Assembly (NCBI GenBank): GCA_946221975.1
Contig: CAMIGT010000071.1
Coordinates: forward strand, 1-6,768
Length of the DNA: 6,768 nt
Source of the DNA: an uncultured Blastococcus sp.
Lineage (GTDB): Bacteria > Actinomycetota > Actinomycetes > Mycobacteriales > Antricoccaceae
Direction of reading: 5' to 3'
Shown here: one piece after another, positions 1-6,398 of the stretch
How positions within the stretch are numbered: position 1 is the stretch's first letter
Layout: the number at the start of each line of letters is the position of its first letter
The notes under the pieces: model-generated
The model's input: the letters and a program-made list of their open reading frames with translations, nothing else
Told to the model about the DNA's origin: nothing
Databases searched by the model: none
Translations under genes and position numbers: made by a program

Positions 1-1350
1 TGGCTGCACACGGGCACCGATCCGGCAGTGATCGGACAGCTCGCCACCGCCGTGTCCGAAGCCGGCGGCATCACCACCGCCCTCGACATCGCCGAGTCGA
101 GGCACGACCGGCTCGTGGTCGACCTGACCTGCTCCGCGGTCGACGGCGAGCATGCCGAGCAGCTCGTCGACGCGCTCAAGGAAGTCCCCGGCGTCAGCGT
201 CCACAAGGTCTCCGACCGCACCTTTCTGCTGCATATCGGCGGCAAGATCGGCGTCGAGCCCACCGTCCCGCTGCGCACGCGCGACGATCTGTCGATGGCC
301 TACACGCCGGGCGTGGGTCGGGTCAGCCTCGCGCTCGCCGAGCACCCGGAGGACGTGCCACGGCTCACCATCAAGGGCAACTCGGTCGCGGTGGTGACCG
401 ACGGGTCCGCCGTACTCGGCCTCGGCAACATCGGTCCCGGCGCTGCTTTGCCTGTGATGGAAGGAAAAGCGGCGCTCTTCAAGCGGTTCGCCGACATCGA
501 CGCGTGGCCGATCTGCCTCGACACCCACGACACCGACGAGATCGTGCGGGCCGTGGAGCTCATCGCCCCGGGCTTCGGCGGCATCAACCTGGAGGACATC
601 GCCGCACCGCAATGCTTCGAGATCGAAGCGCGACTGCGTAAGAGTCTTGATATACCGGTCTTTCACGACGACCAGCACGGCACGGCGATCGTCGTACTCG
701 CGGCGTTGACCAACGCATTGCGCTGTGTCGGCAAGGCACTTCCGGATGCTCGGATCGTGGTCGCCGGCGCGGGAGCGGCCGGCACCGCGATCGTCACGCT
801 GCTGCTTGCCGCAGGAGCCCACGACATCGTCGTATGGGACAAGGAAGGACTGTTGAGCGGCGACGACACGAGCCTCCCGCCAGCCAAACTTTCCCTGGCG
901 CAGAAGACGAATCCGCGAAAGGTGACCGGCTCGCTGCGCGACGGGCTGCAGGGGGCCGACGTCTTCATCGGGGTGAGCGCGGGCGGCGTACTCGATCCTG
1001 ACTGGATCGACGAGATGGCTAAGAAGCAGATCGTCTTTGCCCTCGCGAACCCCGACCCGGAGGTCGACGTCGCGGAGGCAAGTCGCCGGGCGGCCGTCGT
1101 CGCCTCCGGTCGCAGCGACTATCCGAACCAGATCAACAACGTGCTCGCCTTCCCGGGCGTCTTTCGCGGACTGCTCGATGCGCGCGCCAAGCAGGTCACG
1201 ATCGACATGCTGCTGCGGGCGGCGAACGCGATCGCCGGTGTCGTCACCGACGAGCAGCTGAACCCCAACTACATCATTCCGAGCGTGTTTGACTCGGGCG
1301 TCGCGACCGCTGTGGCGACCGCGATCGCGGGACCGGAGGAGAAGAAGTAG
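1..1350 (+). CDS. NAD-dependent malic enzyme with N-terminal ACT domain (5' end cut by window)
   Basis: Oxidative decarboxylation of malate to pyruvate and CO2 in the cytosol, linking the TCA cycle to pyruvate. The reading frame is open through base 1, and the first residues already belong to the ACT fold, so the true start lies upstream; the GTG at 28 is internal. Counting from codon 28: ACT-like regulatory domain about 1-70; malic N-domain with YTPGV at 92-96 (catalytic Tyr), GLGNIGP at 131-137 and EGKAALF with the likely catalytic Lys147; metal ligands in NLED (Glu189, Asp190) and FHDDQHG (212-218); Rossmann loop GAGAAG at 247-252 with Asp271 at the end of the next strand, which favours NAD over NADP; ANPDPEV at 340-346 and a conserved PNQINNVLAFPGVFRG block at 366-381. 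No break or lost key residue is seen. The stop shares a base with the next start (TAGTG), so it is the first visible gene of a coupled operon. Family assignment is secure; effector and cofactor preference are inferred. Confidence 0.95.
   Translation, partial: WLHTGTDPAVIGQLATAVSEAGGITTALDIAESRHDRLVVDLTCSAVDGEHAEQLVDALKEVPGVSVHKVSDRTFLLHIGGKIGVEPTVPLRTRDDLSMAYTPGVGRVSLALAEHPEDVPRLTIKGNSVAVVTDGSAVLGLGNIGPGAALPVMEGKAALFKRFADIDAWPICLDTHDTDEIVRAVELIAPGFGGINLEDIAAPQCFEIEARLRKSLDIPVFHDDQHGTAIVVLAALTNALRCVGKALPDARIVVAGAGAAGTAIVTLLLAAGAHDIVVWDKEGLLSGDDTSLPPAKLSLAQKTNPRKVTGSLRDGLQGADVFIGVSAGGVLDPDWIDEMAKKQIVFALANPDPEVDVAEASRRAAVVASGRSDYPNQINNVLAFPGVFRGLLDARAKQVTIDMLLRAANAIAGVVTDEQLNPNYIIPSVFDSGVATAVATAIAGPEEKK
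1335..1341 (+). promoter_or_regulatory. Ribosome binding site for the first membrane protein
   Basis: GGAGGAG lies inside the 3' end of the malic enzyme gene, 8 bases before the GTG at 1350. That spacing is near ideal, whereas the ATG at 1362 would be 20 bases away. It therefore decides the GTG start, which overlaps the malic enzyme stop by one base. Confidence 0.8.
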
Positions 1351-1847
1351 TGCGACCGGCGATGAACTCGTCTGCCCGTGGTGTGCTCATCATGTTCGGC
1401 GCGGGCGCCGTCCTGCTGGTGGCCGGAGCGGTGTGGGTGCTCGGTGACAACGGAGCAGGCCTCACGGTCCTCGGGTGGGTGCTCGCGGTGCTCGGGCTGA
1501 TGGTGCTGACGCTGGCGATCATTGCGTACGTCGCGATCTCGCGCTGGAACAGGCAACGGCGCGCGGGCTGGCGTCCGCTGGAGGCGCGAGTGGTGATCGA
1601 CGTGGCGAGCGGGGAGCAGAAGAAGACCCTGCTGGACACCGTCGACGGTCAGTGGCGCATCGCGCTCATCGAGTATCCGCTCGAGCTTCGCGATCGCCTC
1701 GAACGCGACGGTCGCATCGAGTACATCGGCGAGATCCGGCACAAGAAGCCGATCGTCGTCCGCCCGGTCGGCGTGGAGTCGGCTGAGTATCTCGGCTACG
1801 CGCGGTCTCGCCAGGAGCTCGGTGAGCGCCCGGGTCTGGCGCGATGA
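1350..1847 (+). CDS. Small two-helix membrane protein of unknown function (paralogue A)
   Basis: I do not recognise a named family. The 165-residue product has two hydrophobic segments, about 11-31 and 38-64, joined by a short polar turn (GDNGAG), then a basic stretch (RWNRQRRAGWR) and a soluble domain of about 90 residues. The basic stretch after helix 2 suggests that the C-terminal domain, and so both ends, are cytosolic. The soluble part starts with WRPLEARVVI (74-83) and contains RDGRIEYIGEI (119-129), both echoed in the next gene. GTG is chosen as start because of the GGAGGAG at 1335; it overlaps the malic enzyme stop by 1 base, and the gene's own stop overlaps the next start by 4 bases (ATGA). 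No signal-peptidase motif, metal site or catalytic motif is seen. The coupling suggests co-translation with the malic enzyme operon, but gives no function. Confidence 0.85.
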   Translation: MRPAMNSSARGVLIMFGAGAVLLVAGAVWVLGDNGAGLTVLGWVLAVLGLMVLTLAIIAYVAISRWNRQRRAGWRPLEARVVIDVASGEQKKTLLDTVDGQWRIALIEYPLELRDRLERDGRIEYIGEIRHKKPIVVRPVGVESAEYLGYARSRQELGERPGLAR

Positions 1848-2344
1848 GCGGGGCTGCCGCCGACGACCGGCGTACTCGCGAGCACGAGCGGGCCAAGGAC
1901 CGCGCCTTCACCCTCGCGATCGTCTTTGGCCTGGTCCTGATCGTGGCGGGCGCCGTCATCGCGTTCCAAGGCGGGCTGTGGATCCTGCTCGGCGTCCTGC
2001 TGTTCATGCTGGGCGGGTCGTTTGCTTTCGCCAGCATCATCGGTTTCTACTACCGGCGCTCGGCCCGGCGCACTCTCGCGGCGCACCCGTGGCGCGCGGT
2101 GGAGGTCGGCGTACTCGTCGAACCTTCCGGGCGCAAAGGCCGGAGCTTGCTCGAGGTGCGCGGACACCGCAACCAGCTCACCGCGACCGGAATCGACCGC
2201 GACGCCCTGCACAAGCTCAAGCGCGGCGGGCGGCTGGAGTACGCCGGAGATCTGGATGCCGGCGGGATGATCTTTGTGCGGCTGCCGGAGGCCGACGAGA
2301 TCTATATCGCGACTGTGCGCAAGCGGACCGAAGGCGAGGGCTGA
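1844..2344 (+). CDS. Small two-helix membrane protein of unknown function (paralogue B)
   Basis: A 166-residue product with the same plan as the gene before it: a charged N-terminus (about 20 residues, rich in Arg, Asp and Glu), two hydrophobic segments about 21-41 and 44-70 separated by a tight FQGG turn, a basic YYRRSARR stretch, and a C-terminal soluble domain. The domain opens with WRAVEVGVLV (83-92), matching WRPLEARVVI of paralogue A, and has RGGRLEYAGDL (127-137) matching RDGRIEYIGEI. Both then run through a VR and a late E-x-Y near the end. This supports a tandem duplication followed by strong divergence. The start ATG at 1844 overlaps the previous stop (ATGA) and has no strong ribosome site close by, as expected for coupled translation. 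The stop shares one base with the ATG of the dehydrogenase at 2344. Function unknown. Confidence 0.85.
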   Translation: MSGAAADDRRTREHERAKDRAFTLAIVFGLVLIVAGAVIAFQGGLWILLGVLLFMLGGSFAFASIIGFYYRRSARRTLAAHPWRAVEVGVLVEPSGRKGRSLLEVRGHRNQLTATGIDRDALHKLKRGGRLEYAGDLDAGGMIFVRLPEADEIYIATVRKRTEGEG

Positions 2345-3399
2345 TGAGCATGGACACGGTGCGCGTCGTGATCGGCGTACCGATGGGCGAGGACCTGCGC
2401 CAGCAGATCGCTGAGGTCGACCCGCGCGTCGAGGTGGTGTATGACGAGTCGCTGTTTCCGTGGCCGCGCTACGTCGGCGACCATCACGGCACCCCGGCCG
2501 GAGAGCGCAGCGAGTCAGAGCGAGATCGCTTCTATGACTACGTTTCTTCCGGTGACGTGCTGTATGGCATCCCGGAGCTTCGGCCGAGCGGGCTGCGTCG
2601 AGCGATCGAGCAGGGTCCGGACCTTCGGTGGGTGCAAGCGACGCAGGCAGGCGCGGGCGCCTTCGTGGTCGCGGCCAAGCTCGACACCGACCAGAGTGAG
2701 CGGGTCACCGTGACCACCGCGGCCGGCGTACACGCGATACCGCTTGCCGAGTTCGCGATCTTCGGCATGCTCGCCGGATCGCAGGAGCTCGCCCGGCTCC
2801 AGCGGCAGCAGCGCGCGCACGAGTGGGTCGCCGAGCGCACACCCAAGGTCCGGCTGGACGGTGCGACCTGCCTCATCGTCGGGATGGGTGAGATCGGCAA
2901 GGCCATCGCCTCGCGCGCCGCCGCGATGGGGATGCGGGTGCTCGGGATCAAGCGACGTCCCGAGGCGATGGAGCACGTCGAGCGGGTCGGCGGCCTCGAC
3001 GATCTGAGCACAATGGTGGCTGAGGCCGACCACGTCGTGATCACCCTCCCGGGGACCGAGCACACACAGCACCTCGTTGACGCCGAGCTGATCGGCGCGA
3101 TGAAGTCCGGCGTGACGATCGTCAACGTCGGCCGCGGATCGGTGATCGACGAGGCGGCACTCGTGGATGCGTTGCGCAGCGGGCAGGTTGCCGCGGCGGC
3201 GCTGGATGTCTTCGAGCGCGAGCCGCTCCCGGCCGACAGCCCGCTGTGGGACTTCGCCCAGGTCATCATCAGCCCGCACGATGCGGCGCTTGATGTCGGC
3301 GAGGAGCGTCGGTGCGTCGAGCTGTTCACCGACAACCTGCGGCGGTATCTCGATGGCGGCGACCTCCGCAACGTGGTGGACATCGCATCGGGCTACTGA
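2344..3399 (+). CDS. D-isomer-specific 2-hydroxyacid dehydrogenase, probably NADPH-using
   Basis: The 351-residue product belongs to the family that interconverts 2-oxoacids and D-2-hydroxyacids with NAD(P)H. Seen in sequence: catalytic domain about 1-125; the GVHAIPLAEFA hinge helix at 128-138; Rossmann loop GMGEIG at 180-185; catalytic Arg264 in NVGRG, Glu293 in FEREPL, and His312 in SPHDA. After the second strand comes GIKRRPE (201-207) rather than an acidic residue; basic residues there usually favour NADPH, so this looks like a 2-oxoacid reductase. The substrate cannot be read from sequence; glyoxylate, hydroxypyruvate or phenylpyruvate are candidates, the last because pheA follows. The frame extends upstream to 1822, but that would overlay paralogue B; ATG 2344 overlaps its stop (TGATG). 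ATG 2350 is an alternative, 9 bases from a GAGGG at 2336-2340. It appears to end the operon. Confidence 0.92.
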   Translation: MSMDTVRVVIGVPMGEDLRQQIAEVDPRVEVVYDESLFPWPRYVGDHHGTPAGERSESERDRFYDYVSSGDVLYGIPELRPSGLRRAIEQGPDLRWVQATQAGAGAFVVAAKLDTDQSERVTVTTAAGVHAIPLAEFAIFGMLAGSQELARLQRQQRAHEWVAERTPKVRLDGATCLIVGMGEIGKAIASRAAAMGMRVLGIKRRPEAMEHVERVGGLDDLSTMVAEADHVVITLPGTEHTQHLVDAELIGAMKSGVTIVNVGRGSVIDEAALVDALRSGQVAAAALDVFEREPLPADSPLWDFAQVIISPHDAALDVGEERRCVELFTDNLRRYLDGGDLRNVVDIASGY

Positions 3400-3411
3400 G
3401 CCGCCCCGCGA

Positions 3412-3417
3412 TAGGCT
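3412..3417 (+). promoter_or_regulatory. Predicted -10 hexamer for leaderless pheA
   Basis: TAGGCT matches the actinobacterial -10 pattern TANNNT and ends 6 bases before the GTG at 3424, so transcription would begin at or next to the start codon. No convincing ribosome site or -35 element is seen. The TAG of the hexamer is also an in-frame stop, so pheA cannot start further upstream. The same arrangement occurs before lldD and the groES-like gene. Confidence 0.6.
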
Positions 3418-3423
3418 CACGAC

Positions 3424-4350
3424 GTGCCGGACCGCTACGCCTACCTCGGCCCACCGGGGACCTTCACCCAGCAGGCTCTGCTGTCGACGGTCGGCCCAGA
3501 CACCGAGCTCGTGCCCATGTCCGGCGTACCCGCGGTGTGCGCGGCCGTGCGCGACGGATCCGTCGATTTTGGGCTGGTGCCGCTGGAAAACTCGGTCGAG
3601 GGCCCGGTCCCGACCACGACCGACGAGCTCGTCGTCGGGCAGGGACTGCAGATCGTCCGCGAGGTCTTCCTCGACGTCACGTTCGTGCTCGCCGCACGTC
3701 CGGGTGTCGCACTGAGCGACGTGAGCACCGTTGCCACCCATCCGCACGCCGAGGCGCAGGTGCGCGGGTGGCTGAGCGCCCACCTGCCGGACTCGCAGTA
3801 CACCGCGGTGAGCTCGACCGCCGAAGCCGCGTCACGCGTCGGCGCCGGCGAGTACGACGCGGCCGTGTGCGCCTCGATCGCGGCACGCAACAACGGCCTC
3901 GACGTACTCGCCGACCGGATCGAGGACAGCGCGGGCGCGGTGACTCGGTTCGCCGTACTCGCCAGGCCGGGTCGCCCGCCGCAGGCAACCGGCAACGACC
4001 GGACCAGTTTTGTCGTCCACATCCGTCAGGAGCAGTCTGGCGCACTGAGCGGCGTACTCACCGAGCTCGCGGGGCGCTCGATCAACCTGACCCGCATCGA
4101 GTCGCGACCCTGGCGGGAACGGATCGGCGAATACCACTTCATCCTTGAGTGCGAGGGCCACATTGCCGACCCGCGTGTGGGGGAGGCGCTCGCCGCGCTG
4201 CACCGGGTGTGCGCCGACGTGCTGTTTCTCGGTTCCTACCCGCGCGCCGATCGCGCCAATGAACCATTGCCGGCGTACGCCACCGACGAGGTCTTCGACG
4301 AAGCGAGCCGGTGGCTGGCGCAGATGCGGACCGGGGAGAGCGCCGAGTGA
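3424..4350 (+). CDS. pheA: Prephenate dehydratase
   Basis: Converts prephenate to phenylpyruvate, the committed step to phenylalanine, in the cytosol. The 308-residue product is a monofunctional enzyme with no chorismate mutase domain, as in other Actinobacteria. Prephenate dehydratase domain about 1-182: YLGPPGTFTQQA (7-18), GLVPLENSVEG (50-60), and the TRF motif (174-176) carrying the catalytic Thr; the residue two before that Thr is Ala where many homologues have Asn. ACT domain about 195-272 for phenylalanine feedback: GAL at 206-208 and the ligand-binding ESRP at 226-229. A tail of about 35 residues follows. The GTG start is forced by an in-frame stop 12 bases upstream, and the product begins just before the family's first strand. 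Its stop overlaps the next gene (GTGA), so the two are probably co-expressed. Its own promoter separates it from the operon before it, 24 bases upstream. Confidence 0.96.
   Translation: MPDRYAYLGPPGTFTQQALLSTVGPDTELVPMSGVPAVCAAVRDGSVDFGLVPLENSVEGPVPTTTDELVVGQGLQIVREVFLDVTFVLAARPGVALSDVSTVATHPHAEAQVRGWLSAHLPDSQYTAVSSTAEAASRVGAGEYDAAVCASIAARNNGLDVLADRIEDSAGAVTRFAVLARPGRPPQATGNDRTSFVVHIRQEQSGALSGVLTELAGRSINLTRIESRPWRERIGEYHFILECEGHIADPRVGEALAALHRVCADVLFLGSYPRADRANEPLPAYATDEVFDEASRWLAQMRTGESAE
4333..4340 (+). promoter_or_regulatory. Ribosome binding site for the histidine phosphatase gene
   Basis: GGGGAGAG lies in the 3' end of pheA, 6 bases before the GTG at 4347. It fixes the short start, directly before the KLYLARHAE strand, in preference to the in-frame GTG at 4311, which would add 12 residues not typical of the family. 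Confidence 0.75.
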
Positions 4351-5000
4351 AGCTGTATCTGGCGAGGCATGCCGAGAGCCTGGCCAATGTCGAGCACGTG
4401 ATCGCCAGTGAGATTCCCGGCCCGGCACTATCGGAGCTCGGACGACAGCAGGCGGAGTCCCTGGCCGATCGTCTGGAGAACGCTGATATAGCTGCGATCT
4501 ATCACAGTCGGATGCTGCGGACGCAGCAGACCGCGGCTCCGCTCGCCGAACGGCTCGGGTTGGACATGCTCGAGCTGTCGGGGCTGCACGAGGTGCAGCT
4601 CGGTGACCTGGCAGGTCGCAGCGACACCGAGGCATACGAGCTGCTCGACAAGCTCGCCGAAGAGTGGAACATCGACGAGCAGCTCGACATCGCGCGGCCC
4701 GGCGGTGAGACCGGAGCTGACGTCGTACGCCGCATGACGGGGCACTTCGACGAGATCCGCTCGCGGCACGCGGGCCGAGACGCGGCGGTGCTGGCGGTGG
4801 CGCACGGGTTGTGCCTGCGTACGTCGGCGCAGCGCTGGGCCGACGGGGTGAGCCTGGAGTTTGCCTTCCGCAACCTGCTGCCCAACGCGTCGATCATCGA
4901 GGTCGACGTCCCCGACGATCCGGGCACCCGTCCGGTGATCCGCGACTGGGCCGGCCTCGATCCCACTGCCACCCCCGAGGACGAAGGCGGCATCCTCTAA
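4347..5000 (+). CDS. Histidine phosphatase (phosphoglycerate mutase-like)
   Basis: The 217-residue product belongs to the branch-1 histidine phosphatase superfamily, cytosolic, in which a His is transiently phosphorylated. Seen: LARHAES at 5-11 with nucleophile His8 and flanking Arg7; Arg58 in SRMLRTQQTA; acid Glu82 in LHEVQLGDLAG; second His153 in VAHG. All four catalytic positions are present, so it should be active. Such proteins are often annotated as phosphoglycerate mutase, but a phosphatase role is as likely, and the substrate cannot be told from sequence. The gene overlaps the pheA stop by 4 bases (GTGA) with a good ribosome site. From memory, the same pheA-to-mutase-like order occurs in Mycobacterium tuberculosis (Rv3838c, Rv3837c), so the link looks conserved across Actinobacteria, suggesting but not proving a role linked to aromatic amino acid synthesis. 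The acidic C-terminus (ATPEDEGGIL) is not part of the core fold. Confidence 0.92.
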   Translation: MKLYLARHAESLANVEHVIASEIPGPALSELGRQQAESLADRLENADIAAIYHSRMLRTQQTAAPLAERLGLDMLELSGLHEVQLGDLAGRSDTEAYELLDKLAEEWNIDEQLDIARPGGETGADVVRRMTGHFDEIRSRHAGRDAAVLAVAHGLCLRTSAQRWADGVSLEFAFRNLLPNASIIEVDVPDDPGTRPVIRDWAGLDPTATPEDEGGIL

Positions 5001-5006
5001 GGCGGC

Positions 5007-5094
5007 CCCTTGGTGGTCGTGCCGGGCGAGCCAGCCAACCCTTGGTGGTCGAGCAGCGAAGGCCCCCAAGGGCCTGAGCGTCGTCGAGACCTCC
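5007..5094 (+). repeat. Intergenic palindromic repeat cluster
   Basis: The only sizeable gap (5001-5121) holds two identical 13-base copies of CCCTTGGTGGTCG (5007-5019 and 5039-5051), 32 bases apart. CCAAGGG at 5066-5072 is the exact reverse complement of the first seven bases of each copy, giving two alternative 7-bp stems. A compact hairpin GGCCC-CCAA-GGGCC sits at 5061-5074, and an outer GGTC (5047-5050) can pair with GACC (5088-5091). The order GGTGGTCGAGCAGCGA ... GTCGAGACC resembles an imperfect palindrome that I recall as dispersed in intergenic regions of several high-GC Actinobacteria; that link is from memory. It may also act as a transcription stop or mRNA 3' end after the phosphatase gene, though it has no U-run. 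Confidence 0.6.
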
Positions 5095-5109
5095 GGCGGC
5101 TCCGTGTCA

Positions 5110-5115
5110 TAGGGT
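5110..5115 (+). promoter_or_regulatory. Predicted -10 hexamer for leaderless lldD
   Basis: TAGGGT fits TANNNT and ends exactly 6 bases before the ATG at 5122, predicting a start of transcription at the A of the ATG. An AGGA at 5117-5120 is too close to the ATG to be a good ribosome site. The expected -35 region falls at the downstream end of the palindromic repeat (around 5086-5092), with no recognisable -35 consensus. Confidence 0.6.
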
Positions 5116-5121
5116 CAGGAC

Positions 5122-6360
5122 ATGTCCCAGCCGTATGCGCCGATGCCGAAGATCAGCCGCCAGCTGCCCAAGCTCAGCGAGCTCAAGCCGTTGCTCGGGT
5201 TCGCGGCGCCGACGCTGAACCCGACGCAGCGCCGGCTCTCGCGCGCCGTCACCATCGCTGACCTACGCAAGATCGCCAAGCGGCGTACGCCGCGATCGGT
5301 CTTCGACTACACCGACGGCGCAGCGGAGGACGAGTCGTCGCTGGTCCGCTCGCGCGAGCTCTTCACGCAGGTCGAGTTCGAAGCCAACGTGCTGCGCGAC
5401 ATCTCGAAGATCAACCTCGAGACGACGATCCTCGGCGGGCCGTCGAGCCTGCCGGTCGCGCTCGCGCCCACCGGCTTCACGCGCATGATGCACTACCAGG
5501 GCGAGACCGCGGTCGCCCACGAAGCCAACAACGCGCGCATCCCGTACTCGCTGTCGACGATGGGCACGACGTCCATCGAGGACGTGGCCAAGCTGACGCC
5601 GGACACCCAGCGCTACTTCCAGCTCTATGTCTGGAATGATCGCGACGCGAGTACGGCACTCGTCGAACGCGCCCGCGATGCCGGCTACCAGGCGCTGATT
5701 CTCACCGTCGATACGGCAGTCGCCGGCAACCGTCGCCGCGACGTGCGTAACGGGCTGACCATCCCGCCGCGGCTCACCCCCTCGACCTTCGCCGACATGG
5801 CGCTGCACCCCTCATGGTGGGCCAACCTGCTCACGACCGCTCCGCTGGAGTTCGCCTCGCTGAAGAACTGGGAGGGCACTGTCGCGGAGATGATCAACAA
5901 GATGTTCGACCCGACGGTGTCCTTCGAGGACGTCGCGTGGTTGCGCTCGATCTGGCCTGGAAAGCTTGTGGTCAAAGGGATCCAGTCGCTGGAAGACTCG
6001 CAACGGGCGCTGGATGTCGGCGCCGACGCGCTGTTGCTGTCCAACCACGGAGGCCGTCAGCTCGGCCGCGCGCGACCGCCTCTTCGGCTGCTTCCGGAGG
6101 CGCGGCGCAAACTCGGTGACGACGTCGAGATCTTCATCGACGGCGGGATCATGGGCGGTGAGGACGTGATCGCGTGCCTGGCGCTGGGCGCCGATGCGGC
6201 TTTCATCGGTCGCGCCTACCTCTACGGGCTGATGGCCGGGGGCTACCTCGGCGTACGCCGGGCGATCGACATCCTGCGCACCGAGATGCGGCGCACGATG
6301 CAGCTGCTCGGCGTCTCAGACGTCAAGGACCTCGGTCCGCAGCATGTGCACCTGACGTAG
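5122..6360 (+). CDS. lldD: FMN-dependent L-lactate dehydrogenase (LldD2-like)
   Basis: Oxidises L-lactate to pyruvate, usually passing electrons to the quinone pool at the inner face of the membrane. The 412-residue TIM-barrel product belongs to the alpha-hydroxyacid oxidase family and, from memory, resembles M. tuberculosis LldD2 throughout, including a 40-residue N-terminal lead-in (PLLGF ... QRRL) before TIADLRKIAKRRTPRSVFDY. Active-site positions: Tyr63 in FDYTDGAAEDE, QLYVW with Tyr169, VDT at 196-198, Arg204 in GNRRRDVRNG, Lys285 in VVKGI, His309 and Arg312 in SNHGGRQ. The FMN-phosphate end is IDGGIMGGED (339-348) and FIGRAYLYGL (361-370). The canonical Asp after GGRQL is Gly315, followed by RARPP where relatives tend to have RAP-x-P; catalytic residues themselves are intact. 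ATG 5122 is forced, since an in-frame TAG lies 12 bases upstream. No lactate permease or regulator gene is adjacent. Oxidase rather than dehydrogenase activity cannot be excluded. Confidence 0.93.
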   Translation: MSQPYAPMPKISRQLPKLSELKPLLGFAAPTLNPTQRRLSRAVTIADLRKIAKRRTPRSVFDYTDGAAEDESSLVRSRELFTQVEFEANVLRDISKINLETTILGGPSSLPVALAPTGFTRMMHYQGETAVAHEANNARIPYSLSTMGTTSIEDVAKLTPDTQRYFQLYVWNDRDASTALVERARDAGYQALILTVDTAVAGNRRRDVRNGLTIPPRLTPSTFADMALHPSWWANLLTTAPLEFASLKNWEGTVAEMINKMFDPTVSFEDVAWLRSIWPGKLVVKGIQSLEDSQRALDVGADALLLSNHGGRQLGRARPPLRLLPEARRKLGDDVEIFIDGGIMGGEDVIACLALGADAAFIGRAYLYGLMAGGYLGVRRAIDILRTEMRRTMQLLGVSDVKDLGPQHVHLT

Positions 6361-6386
6361 CGCACAGCCGCGGGCAGGCGATGACG

Positions 6387-6392
6387 TACCGT
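6387..6392 (+). promoter_or_regulatory. Predicted -10 hexamer for leaderless groES-like gene
   Basis: TACCGT fits TANNNT and ends exactly 6 bases before the GTG at 6399, the same geometry as before pheA and lldD. It lies downstream of the in-frame ATG at 6381, so if real, that ATG is not in the message and GTG 6399 is the start. No heat-shock inverted repeat of the CIRCE type is seen in the 38-base gap. Confidence 0.55.
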
Positions 6393-6398
6393 GGTCGG

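Noticed and set aside
28..1350. GTG at 28 as the start of the malic enzyme
   Set aside because: The frame is open to base 1 and the ACT domain would lose its first strand; the gene starts before the window.
1822..2343. Upstream extension of the hydroxyacid dehydrogenase frame to GTG 1822
   Set aside because: It covers paralogue B in another frame, is Arg-rich and low-complexity as expected of a shadow frame, and the family begins near 2344.
2515..3783. Long minus-strand open frame (about 422 codons)
   Set aside because: It spans parts of two clear + strand genes and their boundary, shows no recognisable domain, and is typical of antisense frames in GC-rich DNA.
5061..5074. Hairpin GGCCC-CCAA-GGGCC as a classic rho-independent terminator
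   Set aside because: There is no T-run after the stem; kept only as part of the repeat, with termination as a possibility.
5263..5808. Minus-strand open frame opposite lldD
   Set aside because: Arg/Gly-rich shadow of a well-conserved coding region with no motif of its own.
6381..6398. ATG 6381 as the start of the groES-like gene
   Set aside because: The predicted -10 hexamer lies downstream of it and the added residues MTYRGR do not fit the family; not fully excluded.
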